This document shows, in pieces, positions 53,897 through 62,520 of a DNA stretch of 64,000 bases. Both the position numbers and the translations under genes were made by a program. Within the stretch, counting starts at the first letter, position 1. Every line of letters begins with the position of its first letter. Under the pieces are notes generated by a model. The model saw nothing but the letters and a program-made list of their open reading frames with translations. It had not been told where the DNA came from and ran no database searches. The DNA lies in contig CAZKVJ010000014.1 in NCBI GenBank assembly GCA_964556225.1, positions 1 to 64,000 on the forward strand, written 5' to 3'. The DNA comes from CAZKVJ01 sp964556225. GTDB lineage: Bacteria > Actinomycetota > Acidimicrobiia > Acidimicrobiales > Ilumatobacteraceae.

Positions 53897-55143
53897 GCGA
53901 GGGCACTCCTCACGTAGGGGACGAGCTCGGCGCGAGCGACGACGACCTGGTCGCCGCCGCGCAGGGGGCGGACGGTCACGGTACCGGCGGCGACCTCGTC
54001 GGAGCCGACGATCACCGCCACGGCGGCACCGCTGCGATCCGCCGCCTTCATCTGACTCTTCATGCTCCGCCGCTCGAACGCCCGGTCCGCTGCGATGCCA
54101 GCTGCCCGCAGCTCCGCGCAGAGCACCATGGCCTCGCGGCCGCCGGTGGTGTCGACCACGAACACGCCGAGCCTCGCCTGCGGTGCAGGGAACACCGACT
54201 CGGCGTCGCAGGCCAGCAGCGTGCGGTCGAGGCCCAGGGCGAAGCCGATGCCCGGCGTCGGCGGCCCGCCGAGATCCTCGACCAGCCCGTCGTAGCGGCC
54301 ACCGCCGCCAACGGCGTTCTGGGCTGCGTCGAGCGCGTCGGCGATGAACTCGAACGTGGTCCGCCGGTAGTAGTCGAGCCCCCGCACCAGCTTCGGCTCC
54401 ACGGCGAACGGCACCCCGAGGTCGGCGAGCCCGGCCTGCACGGTGGCGAAGTGCTCGGCCGAGGCCTCGGACAGGAAGTCCGCCAGGTGCGGTGCGCCGG
54501 CGATCACCGGGGCGTCCTCCGCCCGCTTGGAGTCGAGCACCCGCAGCGGGTTGCGCTCCAACGTCTGGCGGCTCTCCGGCGTGAGCTCGCCCAGGCGACC
54601 CCGCAGGTACGCCCCGAGCGCCGCCACGTACCGCTGCCGGTCGCCGGCGTCGCCGAGCGAGTTGAGCGCCAAGCGCACCCGGCGCAGCCCGAGGCGCTCG
54701 TAGAACCGCCAGCCGAGCTCGATCACCTCGACATCGAGGTACGGGTCGTCGACGCCGAGCACCTCGACGCCGACCTGGTCGAACTGGCGGTACCGGCCGT
54801 GCTGAGCCTTCTCGTAGCGGAAGTTCGGCCCCGCGTACCAGACCTTCCACGGCACGACCGGGTGGTGCTGCACGAACGCCCGGCACACGCCCGCGGTCTG
54901 CTCCGGGCGCAGCGCCACGTGCCGGCCGCCCTTGTCCACGAAGTCGTACATCTCCTTGGTGACCACGTCGGTGGCCTCGCCGATGCGCTGGAACACCCCC
55001 AGGTCCTCGAACATCGGCGGGATCAGGTACGAGTAGCCCGCGTCCTCGACCAGCCCGGCGAAGACGTCGACGAAGCGCCGCCACCGGGCGGACTCCGGCG
55101 CCAGGATGTCGCGCGTCCCTGGGCTGGTCTGGAACTCGGGCAC
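53893..55143 (-). CDS. hisS: histidyl-tRNA synthetase
   Basis: Class II synthetase, about 416 residues. FQTSPGTRDILAPESARWRR, ALRPEQTAGVCRAFVQHH, YAGPNFRYEKAQHGRYRQFD and GGGGRYDGLVEDLGGPPTPG are the diagnostic motifs. GTG at 55143 is the most likely start; a TTG at 55152 is possible. hisS-aspS is the normal actinobacterial pair. Confidence 0.96.
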   Translation of the reverse strand: MPEFQTSPGTRDILAPESARWRRFVDVFAGLVEDAGYSYLIPPMFEDLGVFQRIGEATDVVTKEMYDFVDKGGRHVALRPEQTAGVCRAFVQHHPVVPWKVWYAGPNFRYEKAQHGRYRQFDQVGVEVLGVDDPYLDVEVIELGWRFYERLGLRRVRLALNSLGDAGDRQRYVAALGAYLRGRLGELTPESRQTLERNPLRVLDSKRAEDAPVIAGAPHLADFLSEASAEHFATVQAGLADLGVPFAVEPKLVRGLDYYRRTTFEFIADALDAAQNAVGGGGRYDGLVEDLGGPPTPGIGFALGLDRTLLACDAESVFPAPQARLGVFVVDTTGGREAMVLCAELRAAGIAADRAFERRSMKSQMKAADRSGAAVAVIVGSDEVAAGTVTVRPLRGGDQVVVARAELVPYVRSALA

Positions 55144-55204
55144 GTCGGACAAGGCTAGACGGCACCCTGCCCGATCCACCGGTGCGTTGCTGCGTCGCCC
55201 CTGA

Positions 55205-55834
55205 TCAGTCGCCAGCCTCGGTGACGGCGCGCGCCGGGTCGTCGTGGGGCAGCACCTCGGCGATCACCGGGATGGTCTTCCAGGGCGCCACGGGGGGCTC
55301 GTGGCCGGGTTGGGGGACGAACTCCGACACCGCGCCCTTGGCGAAGTCGTGGATGTACCGCCCGCAGTTGGGGAAGATCCGCCCGATCGACACCGTCACC
55401 ACCGCCTTGGCGCCGTGGTGCTCGGCCAGAAGCTCGGGCGACGTGGTGACCTCCGCCCGGCCGTGCACGCGGGTGCGCCACGGCGCCTCGAGGTCGATGA
55501 ACAGCAGGGCCACGCGGCCGTCGTCTTCGATGTTGCCGAGGCTGCGGAACATCCCGTTGCCGTCGTAGATCGGGAACTGCAGGGTGCGGCCGTCGACGAT
55601 CCTGACGAAGCCGGGCGTGCCGCCCTTGTACGACACGTCCGGCCACCCCTCGGCGTCGACGGTGGCGAGCAGGAAGAAGGACTGGCGAGCGATGAGCGCC
55701 CGATCGCCGTCGTCGAGCTCGGCGTGCACCGTCGCCTGCGACAAGAAGTCGGCCAGGCGCCGGCTGTCGAACTCCTCCTGCAGCGCCCGCGCCCCAGGTC
55801 CGTACAGCTCGCTCATCTCGGTCATCTCGGTCAT
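55205..55834 (-). CDS. pyridoxamine 5'-phosphate oxidase-like flavin-barrel protein
   Basis: A 209-residue protein of the PNPOx-like split-barrel group. SFFLLATVDAEGWPDVSYKG and the later TRVHGRAEVTTSPELL are the FMN-barrel strands. Such proteins bind FMN, F420 or heme; the cofactor cannot be decided here. ATG at 55834 follows a GTGGAG. It starts 8 bases after the nitrilase gene ends, so the two were probably an operon. Confidence 0.8.
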   Translation of the reverse strand: MTEMTEMSELYGPGARALQEEFDSRRLADFLSQATVHAELDDGDRALIARQSFFLLATVDAEGWPDVSYKGGTPGFVRIVDGRTLQFPIYDGNGMFRSLGNIEDDGRVALLFIDLEAPWRTRVHGRAEVTTSPELLAEHHGAKAVVTVSIGRIFPNCGRYIHDFAKGAVSEFVPQPGHEPPVAPWKTIPVIAEVLPHDDPARAVTEAGD

Positions 55835-55842
55835 GGCTCCAC

Positions 55843-56767
55843 TCACCCTCTCGAAGACCTCGGCCGCTCGTCGACCGTCAGCTGGAACACATCGTCACGG
55901 GCGCAGTGCCCGCAGGCGTCGAACTGGAGGCGTGACCGCCGCACCAGCTCCGGATCGACCTCGGCGTAGAGGACGGCCTCCTCCTCGCTGAGCGGGCCCG
56001 CCAGCACGTGCCCGAACGGGTCGACGATGCAGGCGTTGCCGCGGCTCATCCAGTCGTCGTCGCCGCCGTAGAGCTCCGTCACACCGAGCTCGGCCGCCGG
56101 CACGTCGCTGCCCCGCAGGACGCTGTTCGTGCCGACGACGTAGCAGCGGCTCCTTGGCGATGTGGCGCAGCGTTGCCACCCACACGTCGCTGTTGTCCCA
56201 CGTGGGCGCCAGGTGGATGTCGACCCCCTTGGCGTACATCGCCGCCCGAGCGAGCGGCATGTAGTTCTCCCACCAGATCAGCCCACCGACGCGCCCGAGC
56301 GGGGTGTCGACGGTGACCAGCCCCGAGCCGTCGCCGCTCCCCCACACGAGCCGCTCACCGCCGGTGGGCATCAGCTTGCGGTGCACGCCCAGCACCTCGC
56401 CGTGGGGCCCGAGGTAGAGCAGCGAGTTGTAGACGGTCGACCCGTTCGGGTCGCGCTCGTTGACACCCATGACGACGAAGGCGCCGGCTCCGCGGGCCGC
56501 GCCGCCCAGCGCCTGCACCGAGGGGCCCGGGATCGTGACGGACTGCTCGAGCAGGCCAGCGTAGAGCGCGCTCGACGCCCCGGCCCACGGTGTGGTCCGC
56601 CACACCCAGTCCGGATAACCGGGTACGAACACCTCGGGGAACACGATGAGGCCTACCCCGTGCGCGGCCGCCTCCCCCACGAGTGAGACCGCCTTGGCGA
56701 CCGTGCGCTCACGGTCGAGGAACACCGGCGTCGCCTGGACGGCGGCCACCACCATCGAGTCCCCCAT
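55843..56767 (-). pseudogene. nitrilase-family gene, frameshifted and lacking the catalytic Cys
   Basis: Carbon-nitrogen hydrolase of the nitrilase branch. ATG at 56767 has a strong GGGAGGGG site upstream. Glu45 (VFPEVFVPG) and Lys131 (HRKLMPTGGERLVWG) of the catalytic triad are present, but residue 165, the nucleophilic Cys in the GALICWENYMP-type motif, is Trp (GGLIWWENYMP; codon 56275-56273). Near 56147-56150 the frame breaks after HIAKE: the continuation RCYVVGTNSVLRGSDV, then YGGDDDWMSRGNACIVDPFG, is in another frame and runs to 55843. The gap fits loss of two bases from a GGG/CC run. Either a decayed gene or two sequence errors. Confidence 0.85.
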
Positions 56768-56867
56768 GGCCCCTCCCTACGAGCACATCGATGCTACGCG
56801 ACGCCCCGCTCGTCGGGCGCGCCGGCCGGATGGCACGATCGAGCGCGATGGACCGGGACGATCGGCG

Positions 56868-58025
56868 ATGAACGTCAGCGGACGGGCGTTCGTCGCCGGC
56901 GCCTACGAGCACCCGCTCCGGGTGATCCCCGACCGGTCGGTGTGGCAGATCCACGCCGACGTGGCGCTCGGGGCGCTTGCCGACGCCGGGCTCACGATGG
57001 CCGACGTCGACGCCTACTACTGCGACTCCACCGCCGGCTTCGGACCGATCTCGATGACCGAGTACCTCGGCCTGCGGGTGCGCCAGGTCGACTCCACCGA
57101 GACGGGCGGGTCGTCGTACCTGGCCCACCTCGCCCACGCCAGCGCCGCCATCGCCGCCGGGCGGTGCTCGGTGGCGCTGCTCACGATGGCCGGCCGTCCC
57201 CGCTCGGCGGGCCCACGTGGCGCTGGCCGGGCGGGACCCGAGACGCCGTTCGAGGCCACCTGGGGGTCGAGCGGTGCCGTCAACCAGTACGCGATGGCCG
57301 CCATGCGCCACATGCACGAGTTCGGGACGACGAGCGCCCAGCTGGCGGAGATCAAGGTGGCCGCCTCGCTCCACGCCCAGCACAACCCCAACGCCTTCCT
57401 GCGCGACGTCATCACAGTGGAGCAGGTGCTCGACTCCCCCATGGTGTCCGACCCCTTGCACCGCGACGACTGCTGCGTCGTCACCGACGGCGGCGGGGCC
57501 CTCGTCGTCGTGTCCGCCGAGGTGACCCGCTCGCTCGAGCGACCGTGCGTCAAGGTGCTCGGCTGCGGCGAGGCCATCAAGCACACCGACAACGGCCGCA
57601 TCGACCTCACGTACACGGGTGCGGCGCGGTCCGGACCGGCGGCGTTCGCCGAGGCCGGCGTCACCCCGGCGGACATCGACTACGTCTCCATCTACGACAG
57701 CTTCACCATCACCGTGCTGGAGACCCTCGAGGACCTGGGCTTCTGCGCCAAGGGCGAGGGCGGACGCTTCGTCATGGACGGCGCGCTGGTGGCGCCCCAC
57801 GGCCGGCTCCCGTTCAACACCGACGGCGGCGGGCTCTGCAACAACCACCCGTCGAACCGCGGCGGCATGACCAAGGCGATCGAGGCCGTGCGCCAGCTCC
57901 GGGGCGAGGCCCACCCCGCGGTGCAGGTCCCCGATTGCCGCCTGGCCCTCGCCCACGGCACCGGCGGCAGCATCGGCACGCGAATGGGCTCGGTGACCGT
58001 CGTGCTGGGACGCGAGGACGCATGA
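56868..58025 (+). CDS. thiolase-fold lipid-transfer-type protein, non-thiolase active site
   Basis: A 385-residue protein of the SCP-x/lipid-transfer thiolase superfamily. The thiolase nucleophile motif (ENACASAS in true thiolases) reads TETGGSS around residues 77-83, with no cysteine, and the C-terminal Cys loop reads LAHGTGGSIGTRMG. Proteins of this kind paired with a DUF35 partner include Ltp2, a retro-aldolase in steroid side-chain breakdown; YVSIYDSFTITVLETLEDLG is a similar late segment. ATG at 56868; 4-base overlap with the DUF35 gene. Substrate unknown. Confidence 0.82.
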   Translation: MNVSGRAFVAGAYEHPLRVIPDRSVWQIHADVALGALADAGLTMADVDAYYCDSTAGFGPISMTEYLGLRVRQVDSTETGGSSYLAHLAHASAAIAAGRCSVALLTMAGRPRSAGPRGAGRAGPETPFEATWGSSGAVNQYAMAAMRHMHEFGTTSAQLAEIKVAASLHAQHNPNAFLRDVITVEQVLDSPMVSDPLHRDDCCVVTDGGGALVVVSAEVTRSLERPCVKVLGCGEAIKHTDNGRIDLTYTGAARSGPAAFAEAGVTPADIDYVSIYDSFTITVLETLEDLGFCAKGEGGRFVMDGALVAPHGRLPFNTDGGGLCNNHPSNRGGMTKAIEAVRQLRGEAHPAVQVPDCRLALAHGTGGSIGTRMGSVTVVLGREDA

Positions 58026-58447
58026 GCACCGGCCACCTCCCGGCGCCCCACCCGCCGCGCGACGAGGACAACGCCGAGCACTGGGCGGCCACGCTCGAGG
58101 GGCGTTTGCGGCTGCGGCGCTGCGACGACTGCGGCACAGTGATCTGGTACCCGCGGCCGCTGTGCCCCGAGTGCCATTCCCGGTCGACGTCGTGGTTCGA
58201 CGCGTCGGGGCGCGGCACCGTCTACAGCTTCACGGTGGTCCGGCGGGCACGCGGCCCGTTCGCCGACGCCGTGCCCTTCGTCCTGGCCTACGTCGAGCTC
58301 GACGAGGGGCCGCGCGTGATGACGAACGTGGTCGACTGCGACCCGGAGCAGGTGCGAATCGACATGCCCGTCGAGGTGGTGTTCCACGACACCGGCGAAG
58401 GTGCCGCGCTCTACCGGTTCCGGCCGGCTCAGGACTCCGGGCCGTAG
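58022..58447 (+). CDS. DUF35 OB-fold protein with zinc ribbon
   Basis: A 141-residue acyl-CoA-associated protein: rubredoxin-like zinc ribbon with Cys34, Cys37, Cys48 and Cys51 (RRCDDCGTVIWYPRPLCPEC) followed by an OB fold (GRGTVYSFTVVRRA). DUF35 proteins form complexes with thiolase-fold enzymes and often bind the acyl-CoA. Coupled to the preceding gene by ATGA. Converges with the gene at 58556 across a 108-base gap. Confidence 0.9.
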   Translation: MSTGHLPAPHPPRDEDNAEHWAATLEGRLRLRRCDDCGTVIWYPRPLCPECHSRSTSWFDASGRGTVYSFTVVRRARGPFADAVPFVLAYVELDEGPRVMTNVVDCDPEQVRIDMPVEVVFHDTGEGAALYRFRPAQDSGP

Positions 58448-58555
58448 GACCCACGCCGATGCGGTCGCGCAGCTCGATCGCCGGCCGGTCGGCGATGATG
58501 CTCCACGGTGGGGTACTGGACCTTCGACGTCCCGGGGGCGATGGGCGCCGGTCCG

Positions 58556-59197
58556 TCAGGCGATCGCCACGGCGTGCGCCGGCGCAAGCCCGCCGTGAAC
58601 GGACCACGCGCCACCGCCGTCGCGGCTGACCAGGAGCTCCCCGGCGCTCGAGGCTGCGGCCACCAGCGATCCACTGGCCGCCAACCCCTGACGCTCCACG
58701 TTGCCGTCGAAGCCGTCGAGCACCACCCGCCAGTGCAGCGGCCCGGCTGTCCGGGCGGCCCGGAAGATCGCCGCCTCCGGTCCGGCCGGCCCCCACAGCG
58801 ACGGCGGGCCGGACGACGCGGCGACGAGCACCCAACCGGCCACCACGGCGAGGCCCTGGGTGTAGCCCCGGTCGATCCCGTCGGCCTCCCGGGTGCAGGT
58901 CCGTCCCCCGTCCATGCTGCGGTGCGGGCCGAGCCCGGTCGTCGCGTACATCTCGTCGCCGTCGGCCACCACGCGGTGGACGTCCTCGAAGAGCCCGTCG
59001 TTGCGGGCCTCCCATGACGCGCCGGCGTCACCCGAGACCGCCACCCCACCGATCTCGACGCCGACGATCATGCGGTCACCGTCGACCTGGATCGAGCCCA
59101 GGTCGGCCGCCCCCCACGGCGACTCCCAGTCGTCGTACCCCTCGACGGCGGCGAGGCCGGCGAGCTCCCTCGGCCCACCGTCGCCCAGGCGCCACAC
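58556..59197 (-). CDS. BNR/sialidase-like beta-propeller protein, possibly truncated
   Basis: A 213-residue protein with Asp-box-like repeats (SGDAGASWEA, SMDGGRTCTR, SRDGGGAWSV), each giving one blade of a propeller; about four blades are visible, fewer than a closed propeller needs. The frame begins at GTG 59197 just after a TGA, and the sequence enters at what looks like the middle of a first strand (WRLGDGGP), so the N-terminus may be missing or frameshifted. No signal peptide. Function unknown. Confidence 0.6.
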   Translation of the reverse strand: MWRLGDGGPRELAGLAAVEGYDDWESPWGAADLGSIQVDGDRMIVGVEIGGVAVSGDAGASWEARNDGLFEDVHRVVADGDEMYATTGLGPHRSMDGGRTCTREADGIDRGYTQGLAVVAGWVLVAASSGPPSLWGPAGPEAAIFRAARTAGPLHWRVVLDGFDGNVERQGLAASGSLVAAASSAGELLVSRDGGGAWSVHGGLAPAHAVAIA

Positions 59198-59228
59198 GCC
59201 CTGCGACCCCTGTCACACCGGGACGGGC

Positions 59229-59675
59229 TCAGCGGCGACGCTTCGTGAGCGCGGCGTTCTCGTGCTCGCGCTCGATGGCGTCGGCCAACGACGTGCGGGC
59301 CAGCGCCTCGATCGCCGCGTCACGCCCGGCGCTCCAGGCGTGGTGCACCGCGCACTCCGGATCCCGCCCGTGGCACCGGCGCGAGTCGAGCAGGCAGTGC
59401 GAGATCTCCAGCTCGCCCTCGAGGGCCTCGATGATCTCGAGCGTCGAGATGTCCTCCGGGTCGCGCGCCAGCGCGCAGCCGCCGTGGCGACCCGGACTGC
59501 ACGCCAAGATCCGCGCCCGGGAGAGCATGCTCATGATCGTCGGGACGTTGCCGGCCGGGATGTTGCAAGCCTCCGCCAGCTCGGCCGCGGTCACCCGCTC
59601 GTCCCGGGACCGCCCCGCCAGGTACAGCATGATCCGGAAGCCGTACTCACCTCGCTTCGTCAGCGTGAGCCGCAT
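59229..59675 (-). CDS. Rrf2-family transcription regulator with three Cys
   Basis: A 148-residue winged-helix regulator. LTLTKRGEYGFRIMLYLAGR and VTAAELAEACNIPAGNVPTI (recognition helix region) are typical Rrf2. Cys94, Cys101 and Cys108 (C-x6-C-x6-C within HCLLDSRRCHGRDPECAV) sit where NsrR, IscR and RsrR bind an iron-sulfur cluster, so it probably senses redox state, nitric oxide or iron. A 17-base inverted repeat lies about 166 bases upstream. It is followed on the same strand by the propeller gene after 31 bases. Confidence 0.9.
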   Translation of the reverse strand: MRLTLTKRGEYGFRIMLYLAGRSRDERVTAAELAEACNIPAGNVPTIMSMLSRARILACSPGRHGGCALARDPEDISTLEIIEALEGELEISHCLLDSRRCHGRDPECAVHHAWSAGRDAAIEALARTSLADAIEREHENAALTKRRR

Positions 59676-59840
59676 CTCCGACCTCCAACTCGATCGCCCC
59701 AGAACGCTCGATAATGCGGGCGAAGATTACTGGCGATGTCAGGGTCTTCCACCGGATGGTCGCTGGGGTCCATGCTCAGTCCGGCAGGAGGTGAATCACC
59801 CGACCCCCTCTCGGTCCGATCTCCCGATCCCGCCCAACTT

Positions 59841-59857
59841 CTAGAAATACAGTCTAG
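59841..59857. promoter_or_regulatory. inverted repeat upstream of the Rrf2 gene
   Basis: CTAGA-AATACAG-TCTAG, a 17-base inverted repeat in the most AT-rich patch of the region (59838-59872), spans the cofD stop codon. The minus strand also reads TAGACT, a possible -10 box. It is a candidate operator for the Rrf2 regulator, which in this family usually represses itself. The remainder of 59676-59840 shows no gene. Confidence 0.4.
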
Positions 59858-60897
59858 CAATATTGAGATTTGCCTGGCGCATCCGTTCTGGTCCACCCCC
59901 TCCTCCCGAGGGGGTGGAGGGGGTGGAGGCCGAGGAGGGTGGTGGCGAGGCGATCGCCGGCGGCGCCGTCGGCGATGAGCGTGGAGGTGACCACGACGGT
60001 GAGCCCGAGCGCCTCGATCGCTGCGGCCTCGGCGGCGTCGTGGTCGTCCAGCACGAAGGTCGACACCAGGTTCCGATAGCACGACGCGACAGCCGTCGCC
60101 GTGTGCTCCAGACCCCGGGCCGCCAGCAGCGCAGCCCGGCTCCGGGCCCGGCGGGCCTCACCCTCGTCCGTGATCGGCACGCCCGACACCACCGGCGTGA
60201 CCGCCAGTGCGGGGCGCGACGCCACCGCCTCGCGCACGCCGGGCAGCGCCAGGATCGGCTCGATGCTGGCGACGGGGTTGCTGGGGCCGACGACCACGAG
60301 GTCGGCCGCCGCGATCGCCTCGAGCACGCCCGGCGCCGGCCTCGCGGCCTCGATGCCGTGCCGTGTCACTGACCGGACGGCGTCCTCGGCCCGCCGGGCC
60401 ACGAACCACTCCTGGAACCCCAGCGGGCCGGCGTCGGTCTCCACCACCGTGGCCACCTCGGCGTCGGTCATCGGCAGCAGCCGCACCATGACGCCGAGAT
60501 GGGCAGCGACCTCCGCGGTGGCCTCGCTCAGCGCGGCCCCCTCACGCAGCCGGCCCGTCCGGCGCAGGTGCATCGCCAGGTCGACGTCGCCCAGCGCGAA
60601 CCACGGATCCCCACCCAGGCGACGCAGCTGGCCCATGGCACGGAAGCTGTCGTCTGCCACTCCCCACCCTCGACCCGCATCGCGCAGACCGGCCAGCGCG
60701 TACAGGTTCGTGTCGAGGTCCGGGCAGATCCGCAACCCGTGGAGCCACACGTCGTCGGCGGTGTTGACCACCAGGGTCAGCCGCTCGGCACCGAGCGCCG
60801 CGGCCATCGGCACCGCCAGACGGCTGGCCCCGATCCCCCCGGCCAGCATCGCGACCCGAGGTGCCTCCCCGCCCGCTGCGCCGGGCGAGCGGTTCAC
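59854..60897 (-). CDS. cofD: 2-phospho-L-lactate (or phosphoenolpyruvate) transferase CofD/FbiA
   Basis: Transfers the phospholactyl or enolpyruvyl group to FO in coenzyme F420 synthesis. MLAGGIGASRLAVPMAAALG (nucleotide loop), LVVNTADDVWLHGLRICPDL, DTNLYALAG, WFALGDVDLAMHLRRTGRL and VVVGPSNPVASIEPILALPG are all CofD segments; 347 residues from GTG 60897. It overlaps the acyl-CoA synthetase stop by 4 bases (GTGA). fbiB, its usual neighbour, is not here. Near the 3' end a 10-bp hairpin (CCACCCCCTC/GAGGGGGTGG, 59893-59917) lies within the coding sequence. Confidence 0.92.
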   Translation of the reverse strand: MNRSPGAAGGEAPRVAMLAGGIGASRLAVPMAAALGAERLTLVVNTADDVWLHGLRICPDLDTNLYALAGLRDAGRGWGVADDSFRAMGQLRRLGGDPWFALGDVDLAMHLRRTGRLREGAALSEATAEVAAHLGVMVRLLPMTDAEVATVVETDAGPLGFQEWFVARRAEDAVRSVTRHGIEAARPAPGVLEAIAAADLVVVGPSNPVASIEPILALPGVREAVASRPALAVTPVVSGVPITDEGEARRARSRAALLAARGLEHTATAVASCYRNLVSTFVLDDHDAAEAAAIEALGLTVVVTSTLIADGAAGDRLATTLLGLHPLHPLGRRGWTRTDAPGKSQYC

Positions 60898-62519
60898 GAC
60901 TCGCTGTAGACGTTCGGCGCCCCCGGGTCGAACGCCTCGAGCAGGAAGCGCGCTTGGGGCTTCTCCGAGATCGTCTTCGGGATCTCCGGGACCACGTGCA
61001 GGTAGCTGGGGACGAAGTTCGCCTCGAGCTGCTCGCGGCAGTGGGCGAACACGGCACGTGGGTCGAACGTGGTCGCGTCGCGCGGCACGACCGCCGCCAC
61101 GACGTCCTTCTCCCCCGGCGCCCCCGACGCCGCCGGCACGCCGTAGACGAACACATCGTCGATCGACGGGTGCTCGGCGAGCGCCTTCTCCACGAACGAC
61201 GTGGCGACGAAGTCGCCGTTGCGGCGGATGCCATCGCCCTTGCGGTAGTCGAAGTAGAACCAGCCGTCGGCGTCGCGGTGGCCCATGTCGCCGGAGCGCA
61301 GCCAGCCCCCACGCGTCTTGGCGGCCGACGCCTCGGGCTTGCCGTGGTACTGCACGGTCGCCTCGCCGCCCTCCGGGCGCGAGCAGATCTCGCCGATCTC
61401 CCCGGGCGCGCACTCGTTGTCGTTCTCGTCGACGACCCTCATCTCCAGCCCGGGCAGCGGCTTGCCGAACGAGCCGATCGGGCCCTGCCCGATGGGGTTG
61501 AAGGCCATCCCACCCTCGACGGCGCCGTACCACTCGAACACCTGCACGCCGAAGCGCTGCTCGAAGTCACGCCAGATCACCGCCGGCATGCCCGCGCTCA
61601 CCACCATGCGGACCGGGTTGTCGCCGTCGTCGGGGCGCGGCGGCTCGCTGTAGATCGCGGTGCACATGCCGCCGAGCATCGAGAAGGTGGTGCAGCCGTG
61701 CTCGCGGGTGACGTCCCAGAGCTTCGACTTGGTGAACTTGCGGCTGAACACGCACCGCAGCCCGAGCGCGATCGACGGGCCGAGGGTGACGGCCTGGGCG
61801 TTCCCGTGGGTGAGCGACAGCCCGGTGTACGGCCGGTCGGTCGGCTGGTAGCCGAGGAGCAGCCCGAGCATCGACATCCCGCCGAAGCGGTTGACCTCCC
61901 ACACCACACCCTTCGGGTCGCCGGTGGTGCCCGAGGTGTACATGAGCTGCCAGGGCTCGGTACCCGTCTCGCAGCGAACGTCGACGGTCGGCACCGCCGC
62001 CGCGTCGTCGAGCACCTCGCGCAGCGACGTCACGTGCCCGCCGACCTCGACGGGCTCGGAGCCGTACTCGCCGGTCGGCAGCACCCACTCGAACTCCAGG
62101 TCGGCACCGAGCATCCGCGCCCGCTCGACCTCGGCGTGGGCGTAGTCGGCGCAGATGACGCCCCGGCACCCGGCGTCGCGCAGCACGAACGCCAGCCTGT
62201 CGCCCTTGGTGCGGGGGTCGATCGGCACCAGGCACACGCCGGCAACGGTGGCACCCACCATCGTCTCGACGTACTCGGGGTGGTTCCGCATCATCAGCCC
62301 GACCCGGTCGCCGACCTCGAGGCCGCGCGCCACCAGCCCGGCGGCGATGGCGTTGCCGTTGACGTGCAGGTCGGTGAACGTGCGCACCTCGTCGGGCGTC
62401 GCCCCGCCGTCGAGCGACAGGTGCTCGAAGGTGACCACGTCGAGGTCCGCCAGGGCCTCGGCCTGGTTGGCGACGACGTCACAGAGGATCTCGTTGCCCC
62501 GCTGACGGCCACTGCCCAT
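60894..62519 (-). CDS. acyl-CoA synthetase (AMP-forming)
   Basis: ANL-superfamily ligase of 541 residues, likely activating a fatty acid or other carboxylic acid as the CoA thioester. The adenylation loop LMYTSGTTGDPKG is at about 193-204, FEWYGAVEGG is the A5 region, and GWLRSGDMGHRDADGWFYF the hinge; the C-terminal lysine is in KTISEKPQARFLL. The sequence resembles long/medium-chain FadD-type and carnitine-CoA ligase-like proteins. ATG at 62519 directly abuts the thiolase stop. Confidence 0.9.
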   Translation of the reverse strand: MGSGRQRGNEILCDVVANQAEALADLDVVTFEHLSLDGGATPDEVRTFTDLHVNGNAIAAGLVARGLEVGDRVGLMMRNHPEYVETMVGATVAGVCLVPIDPRTKGDRLAFVLRDAGCRGVICADYAHAEVERARMLGADLEFEWVLPTGEYGSEPVEVGGHVTSLREVLDDAAAVPTVDVRCETGTEPWQLMYTSGTTGDPKGVVWEVNRFGGMSMLGLLLGYQPTDRPYTGLSLTHGNAQAVTLGPSIALGLRCVFSRKFTKSKLWDVTREHGCTTFSMLGGMCTAIYSEPPRPDDGDNPVRMVVSAGMPAVIWRDFEQRFGVQVFEWYGAVEGGMAFNPIGQGPIGSFGKPLPGLEMRVVDENDNECAPGEIGEICSRPEGGEATVQYHGKPEASAAKTRGGWLRSGDMGHRDADGWFYFDYRKGDGIRRNGDFVATSFVEKALAEHPSIDDVFVYGVPAASGAPGEKDVVAAVVPRDATTFDPRAVFAHCREQLEANFVPSYLHVVPEIPKTISEKPQARFLLEAFDPGAPNVYSES

Positions 62520-62520
62520 C

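Noticed and set aside
58448..58510. Minus-strand frame reading IIADRPAIELRDRIGVGP as a remnant gene
   Set aside because: It has no start, runs into antisense of the DUF35 gene, and shows no motif; probably chance in GC-rich DNA.
59893..59917. Terminator of cofD
   Set aside because: The 10-bp hairpin lies inside the last codons of cofD and has no U-tract; kept only as a note in the cofD entry.
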